Below the pieces are notes generated by a model. It was not told where the DNA came from, ran no database searches, and worked only from the letters and a program-made list of their open reading frames with translations. From contig URVC01000008.1 in assembly GCA_900551245.1 (NCBI GenBank), positions 1-64,000 on the forward strand: a stretch of DNA of 64,000 bases, given 5' to 3'. Source of the stretch: an uncultured bacterium (GTDB lineage: Bacteria; Verrucomicrobiota; Lentisphaeria; Victivallales; Victivallaceae). Position numbers and translations under genes: made by a program. Below are positions 17,658 through 25,760 of the stretch, one piece after another (position 1 is the stretch's first letter; the number at the start of each line of letters is the position of its first letter).

Positions 17658-18150
17658 CGGCAGTCCTCCTCCGGTTCATTTCTCCACGCCAGATCAGACG
17701 CTCGGCAGACAGATGACAGAGTTTCAGCAGAACTTTTGAAGATATCCGGCGCAGATGCCCGTCCTTGCCGAGCTTGATGATCCGGGAAAGCTGTTCCGGA
17801 TCGGCGGGAGCGGTGTCGATGTCCGTCTGCCGGTAATAATCGAACAGGCTTTTCTCCGTCAGCCAGCGGTTGTCCTCGGCGCACCGGATGAGGAAATCCG
17901 CTTCAAGCGCAGTCAAATCCTTGAAATCTTCCGGATGAAAACCGGGAAGCAACCCCTGCGCATGATAGGAACGCAGCAGATTTTTCCATTCCAGAGAAAC
18001 CGGCGAATAAGTAAGCGGCGGTGTATTTCGAGCTTGCCGAATGAGCAGTTTGCGCTGATTTTCGGTCAACGCATCCCATTCGGAAACGGGGACACAACGA
18101 AACTGCCCGGTCCGAACGAGCTGTTGCAGAAATCCTTTTGTGGTGGACAT
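17644..18150 (-). CDS. Protein made of three tandem helical modules
   Basis: A 168-aa protein that is nearly all module: copy 1 TTKGFLQQLVRTGQFRCVP then EWDALTENQRKLLIRQA; copy 2 EWKNLLRSYHAQGLLPGF then DFKDLTALEADFLIR; copy 3 EQLSRIIKLGKDGHLRRI then LCHLSAERLIW. The ATG at 18150 was chosen because SD GGAAAGG lies 5 nt upstream. The 17-nt leader GGGGTGTGTGGAAAGGT is identical to that before the relaxase (124-140). It lies 57 nt after dnaN. Confidence 0.65.
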   Translation of the reverse strand: MSTTKGFLQQLVRTGQFRCVPVSEWDALTENQRKLLIRQARNTPPLTYSPVSLEWKNLLRSYHAQGLLPGFHPEDFKDLTALEADFLIRCAEDNRWLTEKSLFDYYRQTDIDTAPADPEQLSRIIKLGKDGHLRRISSKVLLKLCHLSAERLIWRGEMNRRRTADVSD

Positions 18151-18206
18151 AAAAACCTTTCCACACACCCCATAATTAATTTACAGGGTGTTTTTCATTT
18201 TTCAAG

Positions 18207-19301
18207 TTATTTGACTCGCAACGGCATCAGAATATAGTGAAATCCCTTGCCGTCCTCAATCATGATCGGGCTGCTCGCACCGCTCATTTGGAGACGGAAC
18301 TGGTCTTCTCTGACATACCGGAACGGCGCTTGCAGAAGCTGGTAATTGAATGTGATTTCCAACGGATCGTCGTAGTCATAGGCGACTTCAAGGCGATCCT
18401 TTCCCTCTCCAACGGTATCGTTGCGGGAGAAGAATTCCAGTTCTCCCCGTTTGAACGTAAGTTTGAGATTGCTGATGTCGGCAGTCAACGGAACTGCCAG
18501 CAGGTCCAGCGTCTGCATGACGGCTTCACGGGGAATATCCAGCATCTTTTGAAAACTTCCCGGAATGATCTGCCGGAAGTTCGGATAGCTTCCCTCAACG
18601 AGTTTGGAGTAAAGGAGAGTATCGCTGAAGCGGACGCGGATGTGGCGTTCGGAGATTTCCAATTCGACCGTTCCTTCCTCTCCGAGAAGCCGCCGGAGCT
18701 CCAAAGCGGTTCTTGACGGCAGGATGATATCGCCGTCGCCGCTGCTTTCCTCCACTTCCTTTTCGACAAAGGCAAGACGCTTCCCATCCGTGGCGACAGT
18801 CGTCAGAATGCTGCCCTTGACAGAGAACAGAATGCCCTGAAGCGTTTTGCGGGAACTGTCCTGGCAGACCGCGTAGGAGACATAGTCGATCATACGGTCC
18901 AATTCCGGCTGGGTCAGACGAATCTTCCGTTTGGATTCAAACAGCGGATCATCCGGGAAGTCGACCGGATCAAGACCTTTCAGCAGAAATTCCGCGCTGC
19001 CGCATTTGATCGTGGCATGGTGATTATCGCCGCTGTCGATTTCGATTTTATCGCCTTTGAGCTTGGAGACCAAAGCCAGCAGGCTTCGCGCCGGAAGCGT
19101 GGTCACTCCGGAATGTTCGACATCAGCACGGAGTTCCGTACTGATCGTGATGTCCAAATCGGTCGCTTTCAAATTCAAAATATTGTCTTCGGCTTCAAGC
19201 CGGACGTTGTTGAGGATCGGCAGAACCGGTCGGCGACTGACGATATTGCAGACCTTCTGCAGATGCGTCAGCAACAATTCTTTTCCAACGGTGCATTTCA
19301 T
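18207..19301 (-). CDS. dnaN: DNA polymerase III sliding clamp (beta subunit), element-borne
   Basis: Ring-shaped processivity clamp, 364 aa, the usual length. The N-terminus MKCTVGKELLLTHLQKVCNI and VSRRPVLPILNNV, the segment LKATDLDITIS, TVATDGKRLAFVEKEV and GSYPNFRQIIP, and the C-terminal YILMPLRVK (the usual end is MPMR) are all clamp signatures. All three clamp domains appear present. SD AAGGAG lies upstream. Cells already encode one clamp, so this second copy probably serves ICE replication or repair, or replaces the host clamp. It is followed by two module-protein genes and preceded by leader copy 5. Confidence 0.95.
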   Translation of the reverse strand: MKCTVGKELLLTHLQKVCNIVSRRPVLPILNNVRLEAEDNILNLKATDLDITISTELRADVEHSGVTTLPARSLLALVSKLKGDKIEIDSGDNHHATIKCGSAEFLLKGLDPVDFPDDPLFESKRKIRLTQPELDRMIDYVSYAVCQDSSRKTLQGILFSVKGSILTTVATDGKRLAFVEKEVEESSGDGDIILPSRTALELRRLLGEEGTVELEISERHIRVRFSDTLLYSKLVEGSYPNFRQIIPGSFQKMLDIPREAVMQTLDLLAVPLTADISNLKLTFKRGELEFFSRNDTVGEGKDRLEVAYDYDDPLEITFNYQLLQAPFRYVREDQFRLQMSGASSPIMIEDGKGFHYILMPLRVK

Positions 19302-19338
19302 TTTCTCAAGCTCCTTCTGTTATTTTTTGAGATCAAAC

Positions 19339-19411
19339 ACTTTGTTCGAACACCCAAACAGAGCGACCGCCGTCAGAATGGACGGCGGGAAAAGCGAGGG
19401 TCGAACAAAGT
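19339..19411 (-). ncRNA. Nested-hairpin RNA leader, copy 5 (dnaN leader)
   Basis: Minus strand. Perfect 11-bp outer stem ACUUUGUUCGA (19401-19411) with UCGAACAAAGU (19339-19349), inner CCGCCGUC/GACGGCGG. A perfect -10 hexamer TATAAT (19412-19417) directly abuts the outer stem, so the transcript would start within its 5' arm. It ends 37 nt before dnaN. Confidence 0.7.
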
Positions 19412-19422
19412 ATTATATTGTA

Positions 19423-20121
19423 TCAATCAATCGGAAGTGGATTCATGCGTCCGGTATCGAGATTGATGTAGAATCCGCGGTAGTCGAGGCCGCCCTTGCG
19501 GAAAAGCCGCCAGCAGAGTTCGAGTTCGGCGGTGGCGAGCCACTGGTTCACGAACAGCTCCTGAACGGAAAGCGATTCGGCAAGGGAACAGCTTGGCAGA
19601 TTCTGTTCCTTGATTTTTGTGTCAATGAGTGTCGGTAGTTCCGCGTAGGGATACGGAAGCTCCTTACTTCCATTGCCGATGATGACTTGCCCGCAGGTGG
19701 CGAGGACGCCTCCGTCAAGGACGTATGGACCATCCTTTTTCGGGAGCGTCTGAAAGATCTCTTTCCGTGACTTTCGGGAATCCACGCAGGCAATGAGAAT
19801 ATCGAAGCTGCGGGTGAAGCGGTAACGTTCCGGATGTGCTTTCCAGTTCAAGGCGAAACCGAGATTGTAGCGGTTCACGAGCGCTTCCGCTTTATTCAGT
19901 CCGACCTCGGAAGCGGCAAAAAGCTGCCGTCCGATGTTTGCCGGGGAGACTCTGTCGGGGTCCCATACTTCAACGTCCAGTCCGTAAGGATGACCGAGGC
20001 TTTTCATTGCCAGATGAAGCCGGACCAGCCCGGAAAGCACCAGCGATCCACCGCCTCCAACACCGACCAGATTGATTTTGACCGGATTTGTGTGAAACCC
20101 GCTTTTTACCGTATGTTTCAT
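19423..20121 (-). CDS. PRTRC system ThiF family protein
   Basis: E1-like adenylating protein of the PRTRC cassette (ParB-related, ThiF-related), a conserved but uncharacterised gene set of plasmids and mobile elements. The 232-aa protein has the nucleotide-binding loop NLVGVGGGGSLVLSGLVRL. It also has VWDPDRVSPANIGRQLF, typical of PRTRC ThiF proteins, and DILIACVDSRKSRKE. It is the last gene of the cassette, overlapping protein B by 4 nt (ATGA). The partner carrying the C-terminal tail it would activate is not evident. Confidence 0.9.
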   Translation of the reverse strand: MKHTVKSGFHTNPVKINLVGVGGGGSLVLSGLVRLHLAMKSLGHPYGLDVEVWDPDRVSPANIGRQLFAASEVGLNKAEALVNRYNLGFALNWKAHPERYRFTRSFDILIACVDSRKSRKEIFQTLPKKDGPYVLDGGVLATCGQVIIGNGSKELPYPYAELPTLIDTKIKEQNLPSCSLAESLSVQELFVNQWLATAELELCWRLFRKGGLDYRGFYINLDTGRMNPLPID

Positions 20122-20858
20122 TTCAAAAGGTCTCCAAGAGTTTGATTGGCTGATTTCAATAATTCGACCGGGAATCGGTCATGTTTTTTCTTTTTCAGAT
20201 ATTCAATCCAGAAACCGTCATGCCCGCCGGGATGTTCGATCTGCCGCATGGAGTGAGTCGCATGACCGAATTTTCCCTGATAGAACAGCTCGGATACCAG
20301 ATTCATGTTTTCTTCCAGAGAGTTCCGGCGATCGAGCCGGAGACCCTCCGGCAGACAGACTGCTCCATCGGTTTCATTGATATGCGTCAGAGGTGCGATA
20401 TAGAGTTTCGTCTTTGTGGTAGGACGGCGATTGCTTTTCAAAGCGCGGCAGCGGAGTGTCCCGTTTGCAATCATGAAAAGCAACGGCGGCCACATGATCT
20501 GCCGCCCCGACAGTTTGTTCAAAATCGCCCGGCCGGGTTCTTTTTCCCGGTCAATTTGAAAATAAATCGGAGCCAGGCGGCTTTTCTCATACCATACGAT
20601 GCCGTCATAGGAACGTGCCAGAATTCTGGAATCCTGAAACTTCAACTTGTCGGCGCCGTTGGAATTCCGGAAGAAATATTCCAGCGCTTTCATGTCAAGA
20701 GCCCGTCCGGGGGCCAGCGAACCATTTTCATTCACTTTGTGGAGAACCGCCACCACATTATGCGCGGAATAGCTGTATCCATATTCCGACCAGCGGCGGT
20801 AGAACAGAATCGCGCCATCAAGCCGGAACCTCATTTCATTGGGGATCATTACTTCCAT
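20118..20858 (-). CDS. PRTRC system protein B
   Basis: A 246-aa protein of unknown biochemical role that defines the PRTRC cassette. Recognisable features are the N-terminal GAILFYR ... SAHNVVAVLHKV, GRALDMKALEYFF, and the conserved block RPTTKTKLYIAPLTHINETD followed by VCLPEGL. Family members have this RPxxxTxLYxAPxxN region. SD GGAGG lies about 9 nt before the ATG. It overlaps protein F by 23 nt and ThiF by 4 nt. Confidence 0.88.
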   Translation of the reverse strand: MEVMIPNEMRFRLDGAILFYRRWSEYGYSYSAHNVVAVLHKVNENGSLAPGRALDMKALEYFFRNSNGADKLKFQDSRILARSYDGIVWYEKSRLAPIYFQIDREKEPGRAILNKLSGRQIMWPPLLFMIANGTLRCRALKSNRRPTTKTKLYIAPLTHINETDGAVCLPEGLRLDRRNSLEENMNLVSELFYQGKFGHATHSMRQIEHPGGHDGFWIEYLKKKKHDRFPVELLKSANQTLGDLLK

Positions 20859-21879
20859 ATTCTTCTTCCTCCGTATGGATTCGATTGAGAATCAGCAGCA
20901 GTCTGCCGAGCGAATGAACCGCATGGCTGATTTCTTCCAGAGTTTTCTCCAAGTGGGCGTTATCTTTCGGAAACGTCCAGTAAAGTCCGTTCAGAATAAT
21001 ATCCCGTCCATCGTTGGCCGCCTGGTCGTAAATATTGTCAAAACAGTCGAAAATCATACTATTATGCCAGATCAGTATTCCCGGCAGGCTGGTATTGTAG
21101 CAGGGATATTTCGTATGAATGTATTTCCTGTCCGGAAGCTGGAATAACTCCTCCAGTTCCGGCGGAATCGACCCCTGAAAAACAGTCTCGTCCGGCTGAA
21201 GCATCCACGGTTCAAAATTCTCATCGAAGTCAGCCCGGGTGACAGCCATCTCATCCAGATACATCCGGCAGGTTTCCTCATCTTCACAGGAACAGATTTC
21301 ATCAATATATTCCTTCTCATCCTCATAACCGTTCCAGCAGTTCTCACGGACAACATCCAGAAAAAGCTGCGGAGTGCCGATGTCAAAGGGCGTTGCCGTG
21401 CTGATTTTCCGCAGGATCTTCTGTCCCAGTCCCGGAAATTCCGTCTCATAACGGATAATGGCCTTTCCGACGGAAAAATCCGAGGCGTAAGGCGAACCGA
21501 GACGAAAGAGCAGCACATAATCGTCCTCATCGGAATCGAACTCCAAGTCGGAACAGCCCTGATTGTCAGGTTCCGTGATGAAATCAACCTCAAAATCCAA
21601 TGCCTGTTCAATTTCTTTCGGCAACATCCCCGCGAACCACTGTTGCAGAGCTTTTTTCAATACCGACAACGGCGAATAATCGTTCTTCAACAACGGTTCA
21701 AGATCAGTATAATGCCCGATCCCGTGAAGAATCGGGAGGATGCGTGACAAATTCCCTTGTGAATATAATTCCGTCGGCAGAACCAGACGCGGAATCGTTA
21801 TAAAAGAGGCGGCAGGAACGCCGCATCCAGCGGGATTGACGGCGTCTGATTGACCGCATGAATCAGTTTTTTGGTGCAC
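20836..21879 (-). CDS. PRTRC system protein F-like
   Basis: A 347-aa acidic protein whose position between proteins C and B, length and C-terminal region (GILIWHNSMIFDCFDNIYDQ) fit PRTRC protein F. Individual motifs are weak, so the family call rests partly on context. The GTG start at 21879 is supported by a strong SD GGAGGAG 8 nt upstream, even though it overlaps the preceding small gene by 82 nt. The middle is very rich in Asp and Glu (EYIDEICSCEDEET). Confidence 0.6.
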   Translation of the reverse strand: MHQKTDSCGQSDAVNPAGCGVPAASFITIPRLVLPTELYSQGNLSRILPILHGIGHYTDLEPLLKNDYSPLSVLKKALQQWFAGMLPKEIEQALDFEVDFITEPDNQGCSDLEFDSDEDDYVLLFRLGSPYASDFSVGKAIIRYETEFPGLGQKILRKISTATPFDIGTPQLFLDVVRENCWNGYEDEKEYIDEICSCEDEETCRMYLDEMAVTRADFDENFEPWMLQPDETVFQGSIPPELEELFQLPDRKYIHTKYPCYNTSLPGILIWHNSMIFDCFDNIYDQAANDGRDIILNGLYWTFPKDNAHLEKTLEEISHAVHSLGRLLLILNRIHTEEEEYGSNDPQ

Positions 21880-21995
21880 TGTTCACTCTCCTCCGGAAAT
21901 TCATCCGGATTGAGTTCTTTTTTCTTTCTCTGTCCCGGCTGGAAATGCCGGAACAGATATTCCTCGCTTACGGGTTGGAAATTCTTTTTCATCAT
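21798..21995 (-). CDS. Small hypothetical protein between PRTRC C and F
   Basis: A 65-aa ORF: basic N-terminus (MMKKNFQPVSEEYLFRHF), then KKKELNPDEFPEES. Its ATG overlaps the stop of protein C and its 3' part overlaps protein F. It is tightly embedded in the PRTRC operon, so probably real. Function unknown. Confidence 0.5.
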   Translation of the reverse strand: MMKKNFQPVSEEYLFRHFQPGQRKKKELNPDEFPEESEQCTKKLIHAVNQTPSIPLDAAFLPPLL

Positions 21996-22216
21996 CGGAA
22001 AGTTCCAACCTGCGGAATGAATTTGTATTCGTCGAATCCATCAGCAGTCTTCGTCGGTCCCTTGATCGTAACGTTGGTCAGTTCCGCGTGAAGCAGAGAG
22101 TGGAACTCCGCGACCTTCTGCGGCGTCATCTTCGGATCGGGATCGGCAAGCTGCATTCCGTTGAAAACGAATTTGCGCGGACGAGCTTCGGTGGTTTTTC
22201 CATTGGTTTCGGGCAT
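21992..22216 (-). CDS. PRTRC system protein C
   Basis: A 74-aa small protein with the family pattern: RKFVFNGMQLADPDPKMTPQ, a short helix (KVAEFHSLLHAELTN), then VTIKGP and the C-terminal YKFIPQVGTFR. In PRTRC C proteins the same order is R-x-F-x-Y/F-N-G ... D-P-x-P ... G-P ... Y-x-F-x-x-x-x-G-T. The ATG at 22216 is chosen for SD GGAGG 8 nt upstream. It lies between proteins E and F. Confidence 0.85.
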   Translation of the reverse strand: MPETNGKTTEARPRKFVFNGMQLADPDPKMTPQKVAEFHSLLHAELTNVTIKGPTKTADGFDEYKFIPQVGTFR

Positions 22217-22239
22217 GATTGAATCCTCCATGTTTGTTT

Positions 22240-22599
22240 TCAGAAAAGGGACAATTCCCCTTGAGCGGCTTTGTTTTCTTCGACCGCCTTCTTTTCAGCG
22301 GCTTTGCGGGCGGCGGCTTCCTGTTTGAGTTTGGCTTCAGCGGCTTTGAGTTCCGCTTCATGCCTGGCGGCTTCCTCTTTGGCCTTCTTCTCGGCAGCTT
22401 CTTTGACGGCAAGTTCCAGATAACCGGGCAACTTCTCCGCAACCGCGGTCTGCAATTCCACGAGCGTGCCATTGACGACCAGCGGAGTCGTCACGCCGTC
22501 GCTGACGCCGAGCGCATACTTGTCATCTCCATTGTAAGAGATCACAAGACGGCAGTTCCCGCTTTGCGCGGCGATTTTACTTAATTCCTCAAGCAACAT
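22240..22599 (-). CDS. PRTRC system protein E
   Basis: First gene of the PRTRC operon, 119 aa. The N-terminal half has a short helix (MLLEELSKIAAQS), beta strands and TTPLVVNGTLVELQTAVAE, where family members have the PLxLxGTPEELD block. The C-terminal half is a charged Ala/Lys/Glu coiled coil ending in GELSLF. The ATG at 22599 has SD AAAGGAG. Leader copy 6 lies directly upstream. Confidence 0.8.
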   Translation of the reverse strand: MLLEELSKIAAQSGNCRLVISYNGDDKYALGVSDGVTTPLVVNGTLVELQTAVAEKLPGYLELAVKEAAEKKAKEEAARHEAELKAAEAKLKQEAAARKAAEKKAVEENKAAQGELSLF

Positions 22600-22621
22600 C
22601 TTCTTTCTCTCCTTTCCGGGG

Positions 22622-22690
22622 TTGTTCGGACACAAAAGAGCTTGCGCCGGAAGTCCGAATGAACTTCCGAAAGCGCAAGCCGACGAACAA
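22622..22690 (-). ncRNA. Nested-hairpin RNA leader, copy 6 (PRTRC leader)
   Basis: Minus strand. Outer stem UUGUUCG/CGAACAA (22684-22690 with 22622-22628), second stem GCUUGCGC/GCGCAAGC (8 bp), inner stem CGGAAGU/ACUUCCG, then CUCUUUUGUG before the outer 3' arm. The architecture matches copy 7 with different stem bases. It lies 23 nt before PRTRC E. Confidence 0.75.
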
Positions 22691-22701
22691 TCCGTTTTTT
22701 C

Positions 22702-22878
22702 CTACCAGCAGATCAGATCCTCCAGATAGTCCGGTTCCAGACCGTATTCGTCGATGATGTCGAAGCCATCCTCTCCATCAGCGATCCGATCCAGAATCTC
22801 CTGCTTGGTCTCGTCAACTTCCTCCTGCGTATAGCCGTCGCGACGTTGCAGGACCTCATCAAATGTTTCTCTTTCCAT
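22702..22878 (-). CDS. Small acidic hypothetical protein (58 aa)
   Basis: Reads MERETFDEVLQRRDGYTQEEVDETKQ cut short here, then DEYGLEPDYLEDLICW; strongly acidic. The ATG at 22878 is chosen because SD GGAGA, inside the end of the upstream gene, is spaced correctly. It is the last gene of the block led by copy 7. Function unknown. Confidence 0.55.
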   Translation of the reverse strand: MERETFDEVLQRRDGYTQEEVDETKQEILDRIADGEDGFDIIDEYGLEPDYLEDLICW

Positions 22879-22882
22879 TGTA

Positions 22883-23455
22883 TCATTCTCCATGATTTGC
22901 TTTTTGGATTTCCGTTCCGAAAAGTCCGCAGACGGCGTTTTCGCCGTTTTGACGGACAAACCATTCCGGCGGTTGAGCTGGTTTGGCAATGACACCAATC
23001 CAGCCGTCTTCAAGGTAGTAGCCGAGAATCTGGCATTTGCCGATATCGTTGACTACAGCGAAAACCGTTTCTCCGATTTTCGGGATAAAATTGCCGGACC
23101 ATTTTCCTGTCGGAAATTCATCGAAACCTTTCATATAAACCGAGAAATACAAATAGCCATGACTTCCATTCGGACTGACCTCAATCCGATACAGCCAGGT
23201 TTCATCTGTATAGATTTCTCTGGTCGCTCCTGTCCAATGATGATCGGTGATGTACTGTTTCAGTTTCGGCAATGCCTTGTTGTTGATCCAACTGCACAAG
23301 ACTTCACTCGCTTCTGAATTGCCGATGAATTGCTGTCTGTCCGGCAAAAATGTAATTTTATTGCCATCCCAAATCGTTCGGGCACCGAACCCTGCCAGAT
23401 AATTACCGGTCTTAAACGGTTGAAGTCCCCATTCCAGCTTGGTCAAATCAATCAT
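22883..23455 (-). CDS. Hypothetical protein (190 aa)
   Basis: A soluble protein starting MIDLTKLEWGLQPFKTGNYL, with many aromatic residues and beta-strand-like stretches (LYRIEVSPNGSHGYLYFSVY, ILGYYLEDGWIGVIA). No recognised motif. Its start overlaps the previous gene by 8 nt. Similar accessory proteins are common on ICEs, but I cannot assign a family. Confidence 0.6.
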   Translation of the reverse strand: MIDLTKLEWGLQPFKTGNYLAGFGARTIWDGNKITFLPDRQQFIGNSEASEVLCSWINNKALPKLKQYITDHHWTGATREIYTDETWLYRIEVSPNGSHGYLYFSVYMKGFDEFPTGKWSGNFIPKIGETVFAVVNDIGKCQILGYYLEDGWIGVIAKPAQPPEWFVRQNGENAVCGLFGTEIQKANHGE

Positions 23456-23750
23456 TTTCTTCTGCCTCCTTACCAGTTTCCACTGTCTGATAGCCGGGAA
23501 AGTAGAGAATCGCATCGAATCCCATACTGTCGCGACGACTATGCTGAAGCAACTCAGTAAATTCCTGCTGAAGCTCCTCCGGTTCGTAAATGCCGTTAAT
23601 GTCTGCTTGAATTTCGGCGATGGCAGCTTCCGGATTTTCTACGACAAATCCGAAGCATTTTTCGCCGAACATTCCGCGTCCGGAATAGTCATGACAGATT
23701 TCCGCATGATCTTCGATCACGCTGACGAGCAACTCAGATACGATTTCCAT
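23448..23750 (-). CDS. Hypothetical protein (100 aa)
   Basis: Acidic soluble protein: helix MEIVSELLVSVIEDHAEI, central GMFGEKCFGFVVENPEAAI, then EELQQEFTELLQHS. No known domain. Second gene of the block led by copy 7, 35 nt after 23786-24235. Confidence 0.55.
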   Translation of the reverse strand: MEIVSELLVSVIEDHAEICHDYSGRGMFGEKCFGFVVENPEAAIAEIQADINGIYEPEELQQEFTELLQHSRRDSMGFDAILYFPGYQTVETGKEAEEND

Positions 23751-23785
23751 GATGTTTGTAAGCCTTTCGATTTGAATTTTTATGA

Positions 23786-24235
23786 TTAAAACCAGCCGTT
23801 TTTCTCGGCGGCGGTATCATACTGCTTCTTCGCGGCATTCCATGCCTGTTTCAGTTCAGGGATGGAATCCAGTTGCTTTTCGGTGAGGTCGCAAGCGGAT
23901 AAGACATCAGCCTTTCCATCCCAGTTGATGCCAAATTCGTGATTGCACATTTCATAATAAAACATGCTCTGAACATACTCGGCATTGATTCCGGACTCGG
24001 TGAAAATCGCTTTCCGACGTTCTTCCGCATGACGTTTGAACGTGCCGTGAATCAGTTCCGAATCCACCTTCCGATAGAAGCCTCCTGTGTTGCCAAGGCG
24101 GTAGAGTTCGCTGTTTTCTTTGACGCCAAGTTTGAGTTTCATCTCCTCAAACTGCTCTTCCGAAAAAGCAAAGCCAAGCGGCAGGGCGTTCACTTCCTTT
24201 TCATGGCGCGCTTTCAATTCCTGATACGTTTCCAT
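23786..24235 (-). CDS. DUF7659-like hypothetical protein
   Basis: A 149-aa soluble protein: ALPLGFAFSEEQFEEMKLKLGV at the start (shortened here to the motif PLGFAFSEEQFEE), then GGFYRKVDSELIHGTFKRH and MFYYEMCNHEFGI. This pattern, with an AFS-x-x-Q-F-E-E-M motif and YYELxNHE, is one I associate with a conserved family of gut-bacterial mobile elements (DUF7659). I could not check the assignment. SD AAAGGAG lies upstream, and leader copy 7 precedes it. Confidence 0.55.
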   Translation of the reverse strand: METYQELKARHEKEVNALPLGFAFSEEQFEEMKLKLGVKENSELYRLGNTGGFYRKVDSELIHGTFKRHAEERRKAIFTESGINAEYVQSMFYYEMCNHEFGINWDGKADVLSACDLTEKQLDSIPELKQAWNAAKKQYDTAAEKNGWF

Positions 24236-24258
24236 CTTTTTTCAACTCCTTTCAATGG

Positions 24259-24328
24259 TTTGCTCGAGCACAAAAAAGCCGCGCCGGAAGTTGGAATGAA
24301 CTTCCGAAAGCGCGGCAAGTCGAACAAA
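24259..24328 (-). ncRNA. Nested-hairpin RNA leader, copy 7
   Basis: Minus strand. Outer stem UUUGUUCGA/UCGAGCAAA (24320-24328 with 24259-24267, one U-G pair), second stem GCCGCGC/GCGCGGC, inner stem CGGAAGUU/AACUUCCG. A UUUUUUGUG run follows the second stem, as in an intrinsic terminator. A -10-like TATAAC (24331-24336) lies just upstream. Confidence 0.78.
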
Positions 24329-24336
24329 ACGTTATA

Positions 24337-25011
24337 TCAACTCCAGTAAACCGGATGCCCCCGGAGTTCTTCGACACGGTTCCTGATCTTTTCAATCAGA
24401 TGAACTTTTTCCGGACGGGTGCGATATTCCCGAAGCATCCGGTCGATTCCAATATCAAATTCCGGAAGAACCAGATCGCAGGCAAAGTTATAGACCATGC
24501 CGTGCGTATATTTTTGCAGTCCGGGACGCTGTACGCCGAAATCCGGATTGAATTTACCAAGCCAGCAGACTCCGTTGTACTCACTGTGCATGGCGCGAAT
24601 CAATGCGCGGGCATATTGATTGCAGAGTCTATTTGCCTCAATCCGCAACGCATACTGACCAAAATTATCCTCAGCCAGCTGATCGGACAGTTTCGGCAGT
24701 TCGTCCGTCCGGAGTTCCTGCCGGAGCCAGGCGAGAATTTTCCGCATATAATCAGCAGAAACTGTCCATTCCGGAGAATCACCATACAACAAGAGACCGA
24801 AGTTCAGATTGTGTTTCAGAAGCGTTTCCGCATAATAGCGGGATACGAACTGACCGCGTTTCCACTCCTTGTCGTCCCGATGCCGGTAATCGTAGAATTC
24901 GACCAGCGGTTTGCGTTCCTTGTGGGTGAGACAGTCTTCAAGACCGTATTTCTCACCTTTGCGCAGGATACGGACATTGAAATGTCCAAAGATTTTCGAT
25001 GTTTCGCTCAT
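24337..25011 (-). CDS. Hypothetical protein (224 aa)
   Basis: A soluble protein starting MSETSKIFGHFNVRILRKGE; includes YGLEDCLTHKERKPLVEFYD, a Tyr/Arg-rich region and a C-terminal helix (IDRMLREYRTRPEKVHLIEK). The ATG at 25011 follows a strong SD AGGAGG. No family recognised. Last gene of the block led by copy 8. Confidence 0.6.
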   Translation of the reverse strand: MSETSKIFGHFNVRILRKGEKYGLEDCLTHKERKPLVEFYDYRHRDDKEWKRGQFVSRYYAETLLKHNLNFGLLLYGDSPEWTVSADYMRKILAWLRQELRTDELPKLSDQLAEDNFGQYALRIEANRLCNQYARALIRAMHSEYNGVCWLGKFNPDFGVQRPGLQKYTHGMVYNFACDLVLPEFDIGIDRMLREYRTRPEKVHLIEKIRNRVEELRGHPVYWS

Positions 25012-25046
25012 GTTTGCGACCTCCTTGATTTTTGGGGTGGATAAAT

Positions 25047-25742
25047 TCAAAACAGTTCCGGGGTGTCCGGAGAAGATATCACAGGCTTCTTCCGGGACGC
25101 CGGCAGTTCACATTTCATGACGGTTCGATAGACCTGCTTGCCGTTGATCGTCTTCTGAATAATCTGACCGCTTGCGATCAGAGAGGCGAACACTTCGGAA
25201 ACATAGTGACCGGCCGTATTGTTGACCTGCTCGTCAAGTGCCGGAAGTCCGTATTTCCGTCCAATCGGCAATTCGATATTCCACCACAGCAGATCGCCCG
25301 GATCATGATACAGCTTCCGCTGTGAAGTCCGGAATGCCTTGAGAAGTTCCGCCTTAATTTTCGGACGCTTTGCTGCAATGTATTCCCGCTGCTGCTCCGC
25401 CGTAATGTCATAAATTTCCTCAATAATCCGTTTGCCATTCTGCTGAAATTGAAATAACGCTGCTTGAGCAATGAGTTCCGGCACCACATCGACCAGTTCC
25501 TCATGGATGGTTCCGAGGAACTGCTGCGGATGCAGATACAGGCTGGATTTGCCGTTGACGGCATAACCATGTTCAATTTTCCAGCCGCCAATCCTGAATA
25601 CCCGCTCACAGTCGGCAAAAAATGCCATACTTTCCGCTTCACTCTGAAAGCCGAGCTCGTTGTCCTTCGGACGATAATAGCTTGGCGTGCGGATGCCGTA
25701 AGCCACTTTGAAATAATCCGGTTTGAATTTACTGTTTTCCAT
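25047..25742 (-). CDS. Hypothetical protein (231 aa)
   Basis: A soluble protein: MENSKFKPDYFKVAYGIRTP, then a helical middle (ITAEQQREYIAAKRPKIKAE) and WWNIELPIGRKYG. The C-terminal segment VSEVFASLIASGQIIQKTIN resembles a short winged-helix-like stretch. No firm assignment. SD AAAGGAG precedes the ATG. Confidence 0.6.
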   Translation of the reverse strand: MENSKFKPDYFKVAYGIRTPSYYRPKDNELGFQSEAESMAFFADCERVFRIGGWKIEHGYAVNGKSSLYLHPQQFLGTIHEELVDVVPELIAQAALFQFQQNGKRIIEEIYDITAEQQREYIAAKRPKIKAELLKAFRTSQRKLYHDPGDLLWWNIELPIGRKYGLPALDEQVNNTAGHYVSEVFASLIASGQIIQKTINGKQVYRTVMKCELPASRKKPVISSPDTPELF

Positions 25743-25760
25743 GGCATGATCTCCTTTTGT

